This document shows positions 18,701-26,467 of a DNA stretch of 64,000 nt, piece after piece. The notes beneath the pieces are model-generated. The model was not told where the DNA came from and ran no database searches. It saw nothing but the letters and a program-made list of their open reading frames with translations. Position 1 is the first letter of the stretch, and every line of letters begins with the position of its first letter. The translations under genes and the position numbers were made by a program. This stretch comes from Sphingobacterium psychroaquaticum. GTDB taxonomy: Bacteria; Bacteroidota; Bacteroidia; Sphingobacteriales; Sphingobacteriaceae. The stretch spans positions 496,001 to 560,000 of the forward strand of contig NZ_FXAU01000003.1 of the NCBI RefSeq assembly GCF_900177625.1, in the 5' to 3' direction.

Positions 18701-19077
18701 TGTTTTCTGCAACTGATTATTATGGTTTCATTAATGGTTTACATAAGGAAACCCTTGAAAAAAGAGAAGAGTTAGGGACATTAGCTCCAACTTATTATCG
18801 TGCAGTAGCAGACAATGTATCTAAACGCTTTGTAAATAGTACAGACTTTATCAAACTTAGACAAGTTATTTTAGGATATAAATTCCCTGCAAACATGTTT
18901 AACAATAGAGTGAAGTCGCTAGGCGTAAGTTTGGTTGCAAGAAATCTCCTTGTGTTAAAAAGAAAAACCAACAATGTCGATCCAGAATCAAGCTACAACG
19001 CCACATTTCCTGGATTGGAGTTAGGTGGTGTTCCTGCTGTGCGGACTTTTGGTGCTAACCTAAGTGTTAAATTCTAA
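15739..19077 (+). CDS. SusC/RagA-family TonB-linked outer membrane receptor with STN signalling domain
   Basis: 1112 residues. After an extended signal region (about 1-43, core MKLTLIITVFAVVNTMANAYS) come an STN domain (about 48-113, used to contact FecR), a carboxypeptidase-regulatory-like beta sandwich (about 122-200, VRGVVVDEKGNGLAGATVRV), a plug domain starting at LNEVVVTALGVAKEKRSLGY, and a 22-strand barrel ending in a C-terminal Phe. It imports an oligomeric or bulky nutrient across the outer membrane with TonB energy and its SusD lid. The start at 15739 gives a long pre-region; an internal Met at residue 23 (MKLTL) is an alternative. The substrate is unknown because no degradative enzymes are linked. 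Confidence 0.94.
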   Translation: MIKNGLMQVHSYYRVHYRFIIRMKLTLIITVFAVVNTMANAYSQQKVSLDVQKTKLSRILKLIEEKSDYYFVYSATNANLNKELSLNVENAKVVDLLPRLFNKTGLQYSVSEEGLVVVTEKQQAQVRGVVVDEKGNGLAGATVRVKGSQIARATDLNGRFSIDATSANTLVISFAGYGTQEVAAGSAEMKIVLHQDLRMLNEVVVTALGVAKEKRSLGYSVTQVQGESLTQARENNVINSLVGKVAGLDISSTAGGAGSASNVTIRGVSSLNQTNQPLYVINGVPMESRPVGIGNLNSRGNKGSQWDNAPDLGDAIGNLNPDDIESISVLKGAAASALYGYRAKAGVILITTKTGKGSSIDFSSNFVGERIIDQTDWQTTYGQGTQGQKPTSAAAAALVGASSWGGKLDGSDVVQFDGTMRPYSYQKGNLGRFYRTGSTWTNTIALNKSFEGGTIRLSASDVSNRSVVPNSGLDRQSFSLVGTFEPFKRFTIDARINQILEGVKNRPMVSDGAGNANYNVMFLPTSINVNDLKPWKDEKGFENKYNTGNTYNTNPWFAAYEFQNNTKRDRNISSITARYTLENGLFFQGRAGRDGYSDQYKHVVPSGTGYYEKGKISEQQTTFEDINVDVLLGKTFNAGDYSITPNLGASYRHTTSSVTTNNGVDFAVFGVYNLLNAENKSVDIGHREEETQSTYGTLEFAYKDIFYLTGSVRSDWFSTLATPGVDNKLNVVYPSVSGSFVFSEYVKPSWLNFGKLRAGYAKVGQATDPYQTVLMYNFRSENLDGKQLGIIDNKRIPNTSLKASSASELEFGTELRLLNDRLSLDVTWYNKKSKDEISFITTPSSSGYEAAVLNAGEIQNKGVEMLLSATIIKKDNFRWISSVNGSYNDNKVLSLAEGMDRQLIATSRAEFGSLMMVKGMPVNQVMAFDYKYDANGEIVYKSDGTPERGELMPYGSSINKWFAGWNNEFMYKNFNLSFLIDGKWGGKMFSATDYYGFINGLHKETLEKREELGTLAPTYYRAVADNVSKRFVNSTDFIKLRQVILGYKFPANMFNNRVKSLGVSLVARNLLVLKRKTNNVDPESSYNATFPGLELGGVPAVRTFGANLSVKF

Positions 19078-20693
19078 TGATTGTAACCATGAAAAATATT
19101 AAAAGATTCTTTATTCCATCTTTATGTGCAGTAGCATTACTTAGTATAACAGGCTGTACGAAAGATTTTGTTGATATCAATACAAACCCAGCGACCTATG
19201 GCTCTACAAATTTTGATGCCAACTATACGTTAAGTAGTGCTCAATTAAACTATACCGGTAGTATAGATTTTGCTTATGATACATGGCGCGCTAATCTTAT
19301 TTATTCCTCAGGGATGATTCAAGGAATGTCAACGGTTGTTAGTTATTGGGCCGGTGATAAATATATGTTGAATGAGGGGTATACAGCAGCATATTGGGGA
19401 ACTTCAGCGGTGGGAGCGTATATTGAACAAGTACGTTTTATCGTTGATGTGATTGAATTTACTAAAGATAAACCAGAAGCTTCCAATCTATATAATGTGG
19501 CACGAATATGGAAAGCAGTTATTTTCTCTCGCCTATCTGATATTTATGGTGATGTCCCTTATTCGGAGGCAGGATTGGGGTACTATAAAAAAATCTATAC
19601 TCCGAAATATGACAAGCAGCAAGATATCTATAACGATATGCTGAAGGAGTTGGATGAAGCATCTCAATCTTTTAAAGATGGTGGTGATTTTGTAAAAGGG
19701 GATATCATTTATGGAGGAGATTTGAACAAATGGAAACGTTTTGCAAATTCCTTTATGTTACGTTTAGCTATGCGCTTAGTTAAAGTTGATGAGGCAAAAG
19801 CTAAAGAATATGCGGCGAAAGCGGTGGGAAAAACTTTTACTTCGAACAGTGATAATGCACTAGTGAAGCATTCACGCGCAGGAGCTCGGGTTACACAAAA
19901 TCGAAATAGTCAGGTCCTGTTAGGTGATGGAGGGTCAGAGGCATATTACACAAAATGGTCTAAAACATTTATTGATTTTCTAAAGGCACATAAGGATCCA
20001 CGACTAGGGAAAATTACGGTAACTAACCTATATTTAAAAGAAAGTGATAAAGATGAAGCCGGTCAAAATCCAAACTTTAGTATGGATCCTGCTGTTCAGA
20101 AGGGAATGCCGAATGGGAAGGACTTAGGTTCAAATCCGATATTTAACGTTAAAAGCGATCCAAATTGGACGACTTTTAGCGATTATTCATCTCCTCATCC
20201 TGTTATGATTGCTAGGGAGGCCCCAACATTTATTTTGACATATGGTGCTACGGAGCTTTTATTGGCAGAGGCAGCAGTCCGTTGGGGAATAGGAGGTAGT
20301 GCGGAGGATCATTATAAGAACGGTGTAAAGGCTGCCATAACAAATGTGGGTCAGTACTCGGAAAAAATCGCAATATCTGACGCGACGGCAGATGCTTGTC
20401 TTGCAGCAAATCCGTTTAAGCCTGCTGAGGCTTTAAAACAAATAAATACACAGTATTGGGGGCATACCGTAAGTCAATTAGATTTTATTGAAACATGGTC
20501 TAATTGGAAACGGACAGGTTATCCGGAGTTAGTAATGATTAATTATCCTGGAAATGCTACAGGGGGAACAATTCCGCGTCGTTTCCCGTATCCAGTTTCT
20601 GAGGTGTCGGAAAATGGCGTCCATTACAAAGAGGCAGCGGCAGCTGTTCCTGGCGGCGATAAGCTGACAGGACGTGTATGGTGGGATAAATAA
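19077..20693 (+). CDS. SusD/RagB-like substrate-binding lipoprotein (SusD-like_2 type)
   Basis: 538 residues. Lipoprotein signal with lipobox LSITGC; the start may be 19077 (one-base overlap with the SusC stop) or 19089 (MKNIKRFF). The body is helix-rich with TPR-like units, and contains typical features of the group: ARIWKAVIFSRLSDIYGDVPYSEAG (here quoted only by its core RLSDIYGDVPYSEA), KWKRFANSFMLRLAMR, and TELLLAEAAVRWGIGGSAEDHY. It forms the surface lid over the SusC barrel and binds ligand. Translational overlap with susC and the terminator just after it show that this is the last gene of the cassette. Confidence 0.93.
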   Translation: MIVTMKNIKRFFIPSLCAVALLSITGCTKDFVDINTNPATYGSTNFDANYTLSSAQLNYTGSIDFAYDTWRANLIYSSGMIQGMSTVVSYWAGDKYMLNEGYTAAYWGTSAVGAYIEQVRFIVDVIEFTKDKPEASNLYNVARIWKAVIFSRLSDIYGDVPYSEAGLGYYKKIYTPKYDKQQDIYNDMLKELDEASQSFKDGGDFVKGDIIYGGDLNKWKRFANSFMLRLAMRLVKVDEAKAKEYAAKAVGKTFTSNSDNALVKHSRAGARVTQNRNSQVLLGDGGSEAYYTKWSKTFIDFLKAHKDPRLGKITVTNLYLKESDKDEAGQNPNFSMDPAVQKGMPNGKDLGSNPIFNVKSDPNWTTFSDYSSPHPVMIAREAPTFILTYGATELLLAEAAVRWGIGGSAEDHYKNGVKAAITNVGQYSEKIAISDATADACLAANPFKPAEALKQINTQYWGHTVSQLDFIETWSNWKRTGYPELVMINYPGNATGGTIPRRFPYPVSEVSENGVHYKEAAAAVPGGDKLTGRVWWDK

Positions 20694-20716
20694 ATATTAC
20701 CCATATAATAATTTAT

Positions 20717-20753
20717 TGGCTCAGCGGGTTTTATTTCTGCTGGGCCAGTTTTT
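20717..20753 (+). terminator. Terminator of the SusC/SusD cassette
   Basis: Stem of nine to ten pairs with one G-T wobble (20717-20725 with 20739-20747) and a 13-base loop, followed by five T. It lies 24 bases after the SusD stop. Confidence 0.75.
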
Positions 20754-20787
20754 ATATCTTTGCTATTATTAACCTAAAATAAATCGC

Positions 20788-21237
20788 ATGCGAATTCTAT
20801 TTACTCTTGCCGTAGTTTCATGTGTTGCTTGTCAACCAAGCGAACCCGCTGTTAACCAGAACACGCTAACGGGTAGCTATCGTCTTTTAGAAAGTACGAC
20901 CATCAAAGGAAAGGATACTCTCTTTAATAAGGTTGATACCACAAAGACGGAGATGATCAAGATGTTCAATGAAAGCCATTTCTCGTTTACGAATCACGAT
21001 CGGTCGAAAGGTGTGGACAGTACCGCTTTATTTGTTAGTGGAGCTGGTCGTTATTTTCGAGATGGAGATAAGTATACGGAGTTATTGGATTTCTGTAGCT
21101 ACCGACCATGGGAGGGTAAGCAGTTCGAGTTTACTTTGGAGATTAAAGGTGATACACTGGTACAGCACGGTGTAGAGGAAATACCAGAGTTGGGTGTTAA
21201 ACAACATATAACTGAAAAGTACATTAAATTAAGGTAA
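20788..21237 (+). CDS. Small predicted lipoprotein, lipocalin-like
   Basis: 149 residues. The short signal MRILFTLAVVSCVAC ends in a lipobox (Cys12 or Cys15). The mature part begins with LTGSYRLLESTTIKGKDT, a pattern common in small lipocalin-like proteins of Bacteroidota (G-x-Y/W near the start of the first strand), and continues as alternating strands up to EKYIKL. The assignment to a lipocalin-like fold is an inference from pattern, and the ligand is unknown. It is a single gene: a terminator precedes it and the stop codon sits inside a hairpin that separates it from the convergent methyltransferase. Confidence 0.65.
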   Translation: MRILFTLAVVSCVACQPSEPAVNQNTLTGSYRLLESTTIKGKDTLFNKVDTTKTEMIKMFNESHFSFTNHDRSKGVDSTALFVSGAGRYFRDGDKYTELLDFCSYRPWEGKQFEFTLEIKGDTLVQHGVEEIPELGVKQHITEKYIKLR

Positions 21238-21246
21238 TGTACTTTT
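21215..21246 (+). terminator. Bidirectional terminator between convergent genes
   Basis: Perfect 12-base inverted repeat (21215-21226 and 21235-21246) with A4/T4 ends and an 8-base loop. It overlaps the stop codon of the lipocalin-like gene and serves the methyltransferase gene on the other strand as well. Confidence 0.65.
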
Positions 21247-21256
21247 CAATGTATGA

Positions 21257-22027
21257 TTACACGTTTTTTTGCGCGTAGATGAGAATCCGTTTAAAGGCAT
21301 AGAACGCAGGAAGCTGCGGATATGCCTCTTTTATTTTTTGCATAAAAGCTGCTGTAAAGAGCGGCTTTTGTTGTTCTGTTAGTCGTTCCAGATAGGGGAT
21401 AAGAGCCGACCCGCTGATGAAATTAAATAACTCCTGATGACTATTGGCAATAATAGGATACACCTTTTGCGACAACTGTATATCAACCATGTTACCATCA
21501 AATAACATTTGTGCATATGCATCGAGTGTTAGGACGGAGGATTGCCTATTCCAGCCAGAAAGCCACGATTTGTAAGGAGCCTCATCCGCTAATTCTCGCA
21601 GCAGGATGTTTAACATATTTTCATTCTGTAAAGGCATCTGCACGGCAAATTGACCGCCCGGTTTTATGCGGTCAAGGAGAGCCGGGAACAATTCTTCATG
21701 CTTATCAGCCCATTGCAATGCCGCATTGCTAAATATTAAATCCCATTGTTGCTGACTGTGTGCTGTTTCTTCTATGGTTGCCTCTTTAAAAAGAACCCGA
21801 TCACCGACGTATCCGGAAGACTTCTGGAGCATTTCGGGAGAGGAGTCAACCCCTATAAAAGAGAGGTTGGGAAAACGGTTTGCTAAGATAGCCGTTTGCT
21901 CACCTGTACCGCAACCGATATCGATGGCCGTACCTTTTGTATCTTCTTTTAGAAGTGAAGCGAGGTCATAGAACGGTTTATAGCGTATATCTTTAAATTG
22001 ATTGTAAATTTCAGGATTCCAAGCCAT
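21257..22027 (-). CDS. Class I SAM-dependent methyltransferase (trans-aconitate methyltransferase-like)
   Basis: 256 residues from the start MAWNPEIYNQFKDIRY at 22027; the longer frame to 22078 begins inside the promoter palindrome and is rejected. The SAM-binding motif I is AIDIGCGTGEQTAILANRFP (about 38-57), motif II has FIGVDSSPEMLQ, and the post-motif DLIFSNAALQWADKHEEL resembles the trans-aconitate 2-methyltransferase (Tam) group, which esterifies trans-aconitate. The substrate may differ: start WNPEIYNQF fits Tam-like proteins generally. It is monocistronic with its own promoter, over which a long palindrome lies, so it is probably controlled by a dimeric regulator that is not encoded next to it. 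Confidence 0.82.
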   Translation of the reverse strand: MAWNPEIYNQFKDIRYKPFYDLASLLKEDTKGTAIDIGCGTGEQTAILANRFPNLSFIGVDSSPEMLQKSSGYVGDRVLFKEATIEETAHSQQQWDLIFSNAALQWADKHEELFPALLDRIKPGGQFAVQMPLQNENMLNILLRELADEAPYKSWLSGWNRQSSVLTLDAYAQMLFDGNMVDIQLSQKVYPIIANSHQELFNFISGSALIPYLERLTEQQKPLFTAAFMQKIKEAYPQLPAFYAFKRILIYAQKNV

Positions 22028-22080
22028 AAGTTGTATTTTATATAGAAATACAAAATACAACTTATCCTTGTTTTGCACAA
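22026..22080 (-). promoter_or_regulatory. Promoter with overlapping 14-base-arm palindromic operator
   Basis: On the minus strand TTG (22078-22080), a 20-base spacer and TATTTTG (22051-22057) match the Bacteroidota -33/-7 pattern. A perfect inverted repeat with 14-base arms (22026-22039 and 22052-22065, arm ATAAGTTGTATTTT) and a 12-base centre covers the -7 box, the predicted transcription start and the first bases of the start codon. A dimeric repressor bound here would block the methyltransferase gene. A hairpin in the leader is the alternative reading. Confidence 0.55.
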
Positions 22081-22172
22081 GCCTGGTAAAATTTTCCTTG
22101 AAAGCTATTGGTCAGATTAATCTTATTGATCTGCTAACCATGGTATATTACTGCAGGTTAAATATATCTGCG

Positions 22173-23600
22173 TTAGGCTTTTGCTTTCTTTCTTCTATTA
22201 ACGATAAGATACGTGATGTAAAGAATAACAAGCCAGATAGGGATCAATTCAACCGATATTTGAAGACCGGTAAACCACATCATAACCAATACACCCACCA
22301 AAAAAAGTAAACTCAGATAGTTACTTATCGGGTAGAATAGGGTAGGGAACTTCGGCTTTTCTCCACGCGCAATGATACTTCTTTTGAAAAATATATGTGT
22401 TAAACATATCATGATCCAATTGATGACCAAGGAAGATACAACAAGGCTCATTAGTACGCCCAGTGCCTTTTCAGGCATTATTTTATTGATTAGGATACAA
22501 ACGGCAACCAACGCTGCTGATACCAGTATCGCATTAACGGGGGAATGATTTTTGTTTAAACGCTTTAAAAACTTCGGTGCATTACCTTGTTCAGCCAAAC
22601 CGAACAACATACGGGAATTACTATACACCGAACTATTGTATACGGACAAAGCTGCTGTAAGAACGATTAAATTGAGGACATTAGCAATAATATTTGTGAA
22701 ATAATAAGTATTGCCGAACAACTCAAATTGCATACCCTTTAAGCTGGCGAAAACTTCGACAAAAGGACTTGTATCTGGAGTTATCTGACGCCAAGGCATC
22801 AAGGAAAACAAAATGACCAAAGAGCCAATATAGAAAATCAGGATTCTCCATAATACCTGATTCGTTGCTTTTGGAATATTCTTTTCTGGGTTTTCAGCCT
22901 CAGCCGCCGTAATGCCCACAAGCTCCAAGCCACCGAAAGAAAACATAATCATAACTAATGCCGCCAGTAGTCCTTGATAACTTCCGCCATCACCCATAGA
23001 AAGCCACCCTTTCGGGAAGAAACCTCCATCATTTACTAAATTAGAGATAGTTGCTTGTTCGCCTCCTTTTCCTGTTATCAAAAGGTAAGTCCCGAAGATA
23101 ATCATGGCAATAATGGCAACTACTTTGATGATGGAAAACCAAAACTCCGTTTCTCCATAAACTTTAACGGAAGCAAGATTTACCACATTGATAACAATAA
23201 AGAAGAAAAGACTGGAAACCCACAATGGTATTTCAGGCCACCAGAATTGAACATAATAACCAATAGCAGTAAGCTCCGCCATACTCACAAGGAGATAAAG
23301 TACCCAGTAATTCCAACCTGAAGCGTACCCTGCAAAGGATCCCCAGTATTTATTAGCAAAGAAGCTGAAACTTCCCGAGACAGGTTCTTGCACCACCATC
23401 TCACCCAATTGTCGCATAATAAAGAAAGCAACGATTCCCGCGATGGCATAGCCTAATATTACAGAAGGGCCTGCTAAAACAGCTGCCTGTCCGACTCCCA
23501 AAAATAAACCGGTTCCTATCGCGCCACCAAGGGCAATTAATTGAATATGTCTATTGCTTAAGCCACGCTTAAGTTTTGTGTTTTCTGAAGAATTTTCCAA
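22173..23600 (-). CDS. Amino acid permease, APC superfamily (AAT family)
   Basis: 475 residues with about twelve transmembrane helices. The N-terminus KRGLSNRHIQLIALGGAIGTGLFLG (core LIALGGAIGTGLFLGVGQA, about 22-40) is the conserved helix 1 that binds the amino acid carboxylate in this family; GEMVVQEPVSGSFSFFANKY (about 67-86) and FGGLELVGITAAEAENPEK are further AAT signatures. It is an inner-membrane proton-coupled importer; relatives transport aromatic amino acids, GABA, serine or alanine, and the exact substrate cannot be told. It follows the DUF5103 gene after 13 bases and may be co-transcribed with it. Confidence 0.9.
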   Translation of the reverse strand: MENSSENTKLKRGLSNRHIQLIALGGAIGTGLFLGVGQAAVLAGPSVILGYAIAGIVAFFIMRQLGEMVVQEPVSGSFSFFANKYWGSFAGYASGWNYWVLYLLVSMAELTAIGYYVQFWWPEIPLWVSSLFFFIVINVVNLASVKVYGETEFWFSIIKVVAIIAMIIFGTYLLITGKGGEQATISNLVNDGGFFPKGWLSMGDGGSYQGLLAALVMIMFSFGGLELVGITAAEAENPEKNIPKATNQVLWRILIFYIGSLVILFSLMPWRQITPDTSPFVEVFASLKGMQFELFGNTYYFTNIIANVLNLIVLTAALSVYNSSVYSNSRMLFGLAEQGNAPKFLKRLNKNHSPVNAILVSAALVAVCILINKIMPEKALGVLMSLVVSSLVINWIMICLTHIFFKRSIIARGEKPKFPTLFYPISNYLSLLFLVGVLVMMWFTGLQISVELIPIWLVILYITYLIVNRRKKAKA

Positions 23601-23613
23601 TTTTTAATTTAGA

Positions 23614-24930
23614 TTATTGTCTGTTATTTATACTGTTTTCGGCAAAGCCAACGAGCTCATCCCAATAGGTTCCAAGACGGCGGGTATAGATCATAAGCTG
23701 ATAATCATTGCCGGTTTGAAAGTGTGTGCCCGAAAAGAAATCGGTCTGTATTTTGCCGGATTCATCTTCTAACACATACTCGTAATCATAGAGCCCTTGC
23801 TTGAGCTTCAATGTAATCTGCCATAGCTTATCCTCCACATTATATGTTAATTGGTTTTCTACGGAACGTTGGTAATCATTGAATCCACCTACAATATAGA
23901 CCTTTCCTTTGAAGTCTCTTTTGTTTTTTAACGAAAAGGTCACGTGTGCATAATCACCTTCTGTATTCTGATCCTCTAAATCCCGGTTACGGATGAAGAA
24001 ACGACCATTTTCATCAAATGTCGCGGCATAGGTTTGGTCATATTTATCTTCATCGGTTAAGACTTTTACTTCAGCCAGAGAGTCTATTTTTATTTTTTGA
24101 ACGCCTTCAGCAGCTAAACGGAAACTCCGTAGGTCCACGAAACGAAATTCGTTGTTTCCCTTGAAATCTAATGTTTCTGCGTTGCTATATTTGATTTCAT
24201 TTCCAGAGAAGAAACTAGGCGTCTGAAGCACCATTTGATAGTCATCCCGCTGGTTTTGTTTGACCAATAGTGTTAAGTCTCGCTGCGGGTTATTTATAGT
24301 CAAACCTGTTTTAAGTGTAACATTAAGTTTCTGGTTTTTTAATCTATTGGCGACCTGTAGGGGCGATTGTATATTGCTGCTTATATTAACCAGATTATTT
24401 AACACATAGAAGCGACGTGTTAAAATCAATCGCTCCTTATCTGCATCTTCATACACCTTAAGAAGGTAGTTTCCTGCTAATTTCGGCTTAAGATACTGCG
24501 ACGGGAAGGAGAGTGAATAATTTGTATAGGGTTGCAAAGTTCCTTTCGATGCGGTGAATTGTTCTAGTCGGTCCTCGTTAAATCCATCTACGTAATCAAG
24601 CACGGAGGCACGACTTGGTGTCCAGTCCTGATTGCAATGTTCAATGCTGAAATAAAAGTTTCGTATGTCGGCACGTAAATCGTCGAAGGATAACAATAGT
24701 AAATCGTTGCTGCCCAAAACATAGATGGGAAGTTTATTCTCCTTGCCTGTTGGGTAGAACTGTACCGTCTTAATAGAAGGTAGGTACGCCTTGTTGCTAT
24801 ACACGAGCTCCTGTCGGGGAGACCGTTCGAATTCCTTCTTTTCCTTTTTCTTTTTTTGAGCTAGAACGGCTGTCGTGCTGCATACAAGAAAGAAAAGAAA
24901 GGCCTGTTTTAGCACCTGATGTATCTTCAT
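23614..24930 (-). CDS. DUF5103 protein (type IX secretion system plug-protein domain)
   Basis: 438 residues. A signal peptide (to about residue 24, cut near VLAQKKK) is followed by a Lys/Glu-rich stretch and a first beta-sandwich domain containing YVLGSNDLLLLSFDDL and NFYFSIEHCNQDWTPS, then a middle domain and a C-terminal immunoglobulin-like domain (KGKVYIVGGFNDYQRS onward). Proteins of this family are found across Bacteroidota; in flavobacteria one closes the T9SS translocon channel. The role here, and whether this strain has a complete T9SS, cannot be judged from the window. The product is exported to the periplasm. Confidence 0.85.
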   Translation of the reverse strand: MKIHQVLKQAFLFFLVCSTTAVLAQKKKKEKKEFERSPRQELVYSNKAYLPSIKTVQFYPTGKENKLPIYVLGSNDLLLLSFDDLRADIRNFYFSIEHCNQDWTPSRASVLDYVDGFNEDRLEQFTASKGTLQPYTNYSLSFPSQYLKPKLAGNYLLKVYEDADKERLILTRRFYVLNNLVNISSNIQSPLQVANRLKNQKLNVTLKTGLTINNPQRDLTLLVKQNQRDDYQMVLQTPSFFSGNEIKYSNAETLDFKGNNEFRFVDLRSFRLAAEGVQKIKIDSLAEVKVLTDEDKYDQTYAATFDENGRFFIRNRDLEDQNTEGDYAHVTFSLKNKRDFKGKVYIVGGFNDYQRSVENQLTYNVEDKLWQITLKLKQGLYDYEYVLEDESGKIQTDFFSGTHFQTGNDYQLMIYTRRLGTYWDELVGFAENSINNRQ

Positions 24931-24941
24931 ATTGTAAAAAT

Positions 24942-24971
24942 AAAAAAACCGCTGATAAAGCAGCGGTTTTT
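24942..24971 (-). terminator. Terminator of the LEA-like lipoprotein gene
   Basis: Stem of eleven pairs (24944-24954 with 24961-24971), loop ATAAAG, and a seven-T run on the minus strand. It is 10 bases past the stop of the minus-strand gene at 24981. Confidence 0.85.
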
Positions 24972-24980
24972 ATGATATTT

Positions 24981-25574
24981 CTATTTTGCTATTAGCTTTC
25001 CGATACTTTTTGCTAGGTTTTTATCCACGGTAATGTATCCTGGGTAATAAATGTTTTTGCCAGCCAACTTAAAGGAAGGCTTGATCTTTAAAACGAGAAA
25101 ACCTTCACCCTTTCTCGTGAAAATCTCATTCAGCACATTGTCGATGCCATTTTCTTTGGCGGTATCAAAAATGTTGGCTTTGAATGTTAACGGAACGATA
25201 GTACTCTGTCCTTGTGCTAAATTGATGTTTTCATCTACGGTACCTTCAAAAAGAGGCTTTCCTTGGATCTCTATTAGATACTTAAAGGAGTTGATTACTG
25301 TTTTTGCACTATTGGGGTTTGACACTTTCATGTTAACACGTGCCTCCAATGGTAGATCTTTTGTTAGCATAGCCATTGCTACAGCTGGTAACGAGGATAG
25401 GTTAACACTTCCTCCGTTCATGAAGGACTCCATGCCTTTCCCTGCTAAACGGACATTCTGAACGGATTCTACGTCGTAGTCGCACTTCGCTAAGTTTGCT
25501 ACTTGATCTTTGTTGATTGAACAGCTGCTGATTATCAAAGCAGTAACTGATAACACGATTAATTTTAATTTCAT
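24981..25574 (-). CDS. LEA type 2-like lipoprotein
   Basis: 197 residues from MKLKLIVLSVTALIISSC at 25574, chosen because it gives a normal lipoprotein signal with lipobox ISSC (Cys18); the longer frame to 25637 overlaps the upstream gene. The body has the WHy/LEA-14 pattern: VQNVRLAGKG, then LEARVNMKVSNPNSAKTVI, a Y-x-I-x-I-x-G strand, GTVDENINLAQGQSTIVPL, a beta sandwich that in other proteins binds surfaces or lipids under stress. No precise function. The gene follows the upstream envelope protein after 10 bases and the pair forms an operon closed by a strong terminator. Confidence 0.75.
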   Translation of the reverse strand: MKLKLIVLSVTALIISSCSINKDQVANLAKCDYDVESVQNVRLAGKGMESFMNGGSVNLSSLPAVAMAMLTKDLPLEARVNMKVSNPNSAKTVINSFKYLIEIQGKPLFEGTVDENINLAQGQSTIVPLTFKANIFDTAKENGIDNVLNEIFTRKGEGFLVLKIKPSFKLAGKNIYYPGYITVDKNLAKSIGKLIAK

Positions 25575-25584
25575 TGTTATGTGA

Positions 25585-26340
25585 TTATTTCTTTTTTCCG
25601 CCAAAACCATATAGGACGCCAAGTGTAAAAACAGCATTACCTGCTTTCAGGTATTCATTGCTCATTACATTGATATTAAATCCGTTGGTGTACTGGAGTT
25701 GAAAGCTTTTGTTAAGCTCCATTCGTGTAAAAAACAATGGTTCAATAAACAAAGCTTCCTCTTTTGTTGCCGTTATATCATTAATTGTAAAATCGGTCAT
25801 AGCTATCCGACTTACACGGATGGCTGTGCCATAGCTCAATGCTCTTTTCTTTCCAAAAAGATTTAACTTATCTTTCTTTGTCGAGGAATAGTTTACCTGC
25901 AAGAAGATTTTGTCGAAATCCATTTTGCGTACGTCGACGGGTTCCATCCCCGTCATGCTTGCCCTTCGATCTTCATCGTGCGATTTACCAATCCCATATC
26001 CTGCATAAACTTCCAATACCTGTCTTTTGTTTTTACCGACCTTGGTAAAATAGCCAATTCCGCCTTCTACTAGCTGTTGTTTAAACAAATCATTGCTGTG
26101 TATACTGTTGCCATTTTCGATAAAAGAACCATTAGCAATGAAAGCGAGGTTTTTTGCAAATGCAACACCTGCATTTCCACTTATATTACCTTTTATATTA
26201 CTATGTGCCGCGACGTAAACCTCTCCACGCTCTTTAAACATAGGCGTGGCGGGAACGTTGGGCATATAGATCGAACTACAGCTACTAAAGCAAGCAAGTA
26301 CGGCTAAACAGGCTAAGGGGTAGAAGTATTTTAAATGCAT
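25585..26340 (-). CDS. Predicted outer-membrane lipoprotein with beta-barrel-like region
   Basis: 251 residues. Signal MHLKYFYPLACLAVLACFSSC has a lipobox (CFSSC, Cys21). The mature protein starts SSIYMPNVPATPMFKERGEV and then alternates hydrophobic and polar residues in paired strands, each closed by glycines (EVYVAAHSNIKGNISGNAGV, AFAKNLAFIANGSFIEN, LEVYAGYGIGKSHDED), ending in FTLGVLYGFGGKKK. That pattern is typical of small Bacteroidota outer-membrane proteins that carry an SPMGMNxxNVP-like opening; function is unknown. It is co-transcribed with the LEA-like lipoprotein. Confidence 0.65.
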   Translation of the reverse strand: MHLKYFYPLACLAVLACFSSCSSIYMPNVPATPMFKERGEVYVAAHSNIKGNISGNAGVAFAKNLAFIANGSFIENGNSIHSNDLFKQQLVEGGIGYFTKVGKNKRQVLEVYAGYGIGKSHDEDRRASMTGMEPVDVRKMDFDKIFLQVNYSSTKKDKLNLFGKKRALSYGTAIRVSRIAMTDFTINDITATKEEALFIEPLFFTRMELNKSFQLQYTNGFNINVMSNEYLKAGNAVFTLGVLYGFGGKKK

Positions 26341-26467
26341 ATCGAATCAATAATTACAGTCCAATGTTAATTATTGTGCCAACATTTCGTTTTAAAAGCT
26401 ATAGAGCCACTTTTAGCATAGTTTAACAACTTGTTTTAACCTGTTGTTGTTTTGCTTTAATGTATTG

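Noticed and set aside
25051..25461. Open frame of 136 codons on the plus strand over the LEA-like gene
   Set aside because: Antisense to a gene with clear lipoprotein signal and operon context; no leader or neighbour supports it.
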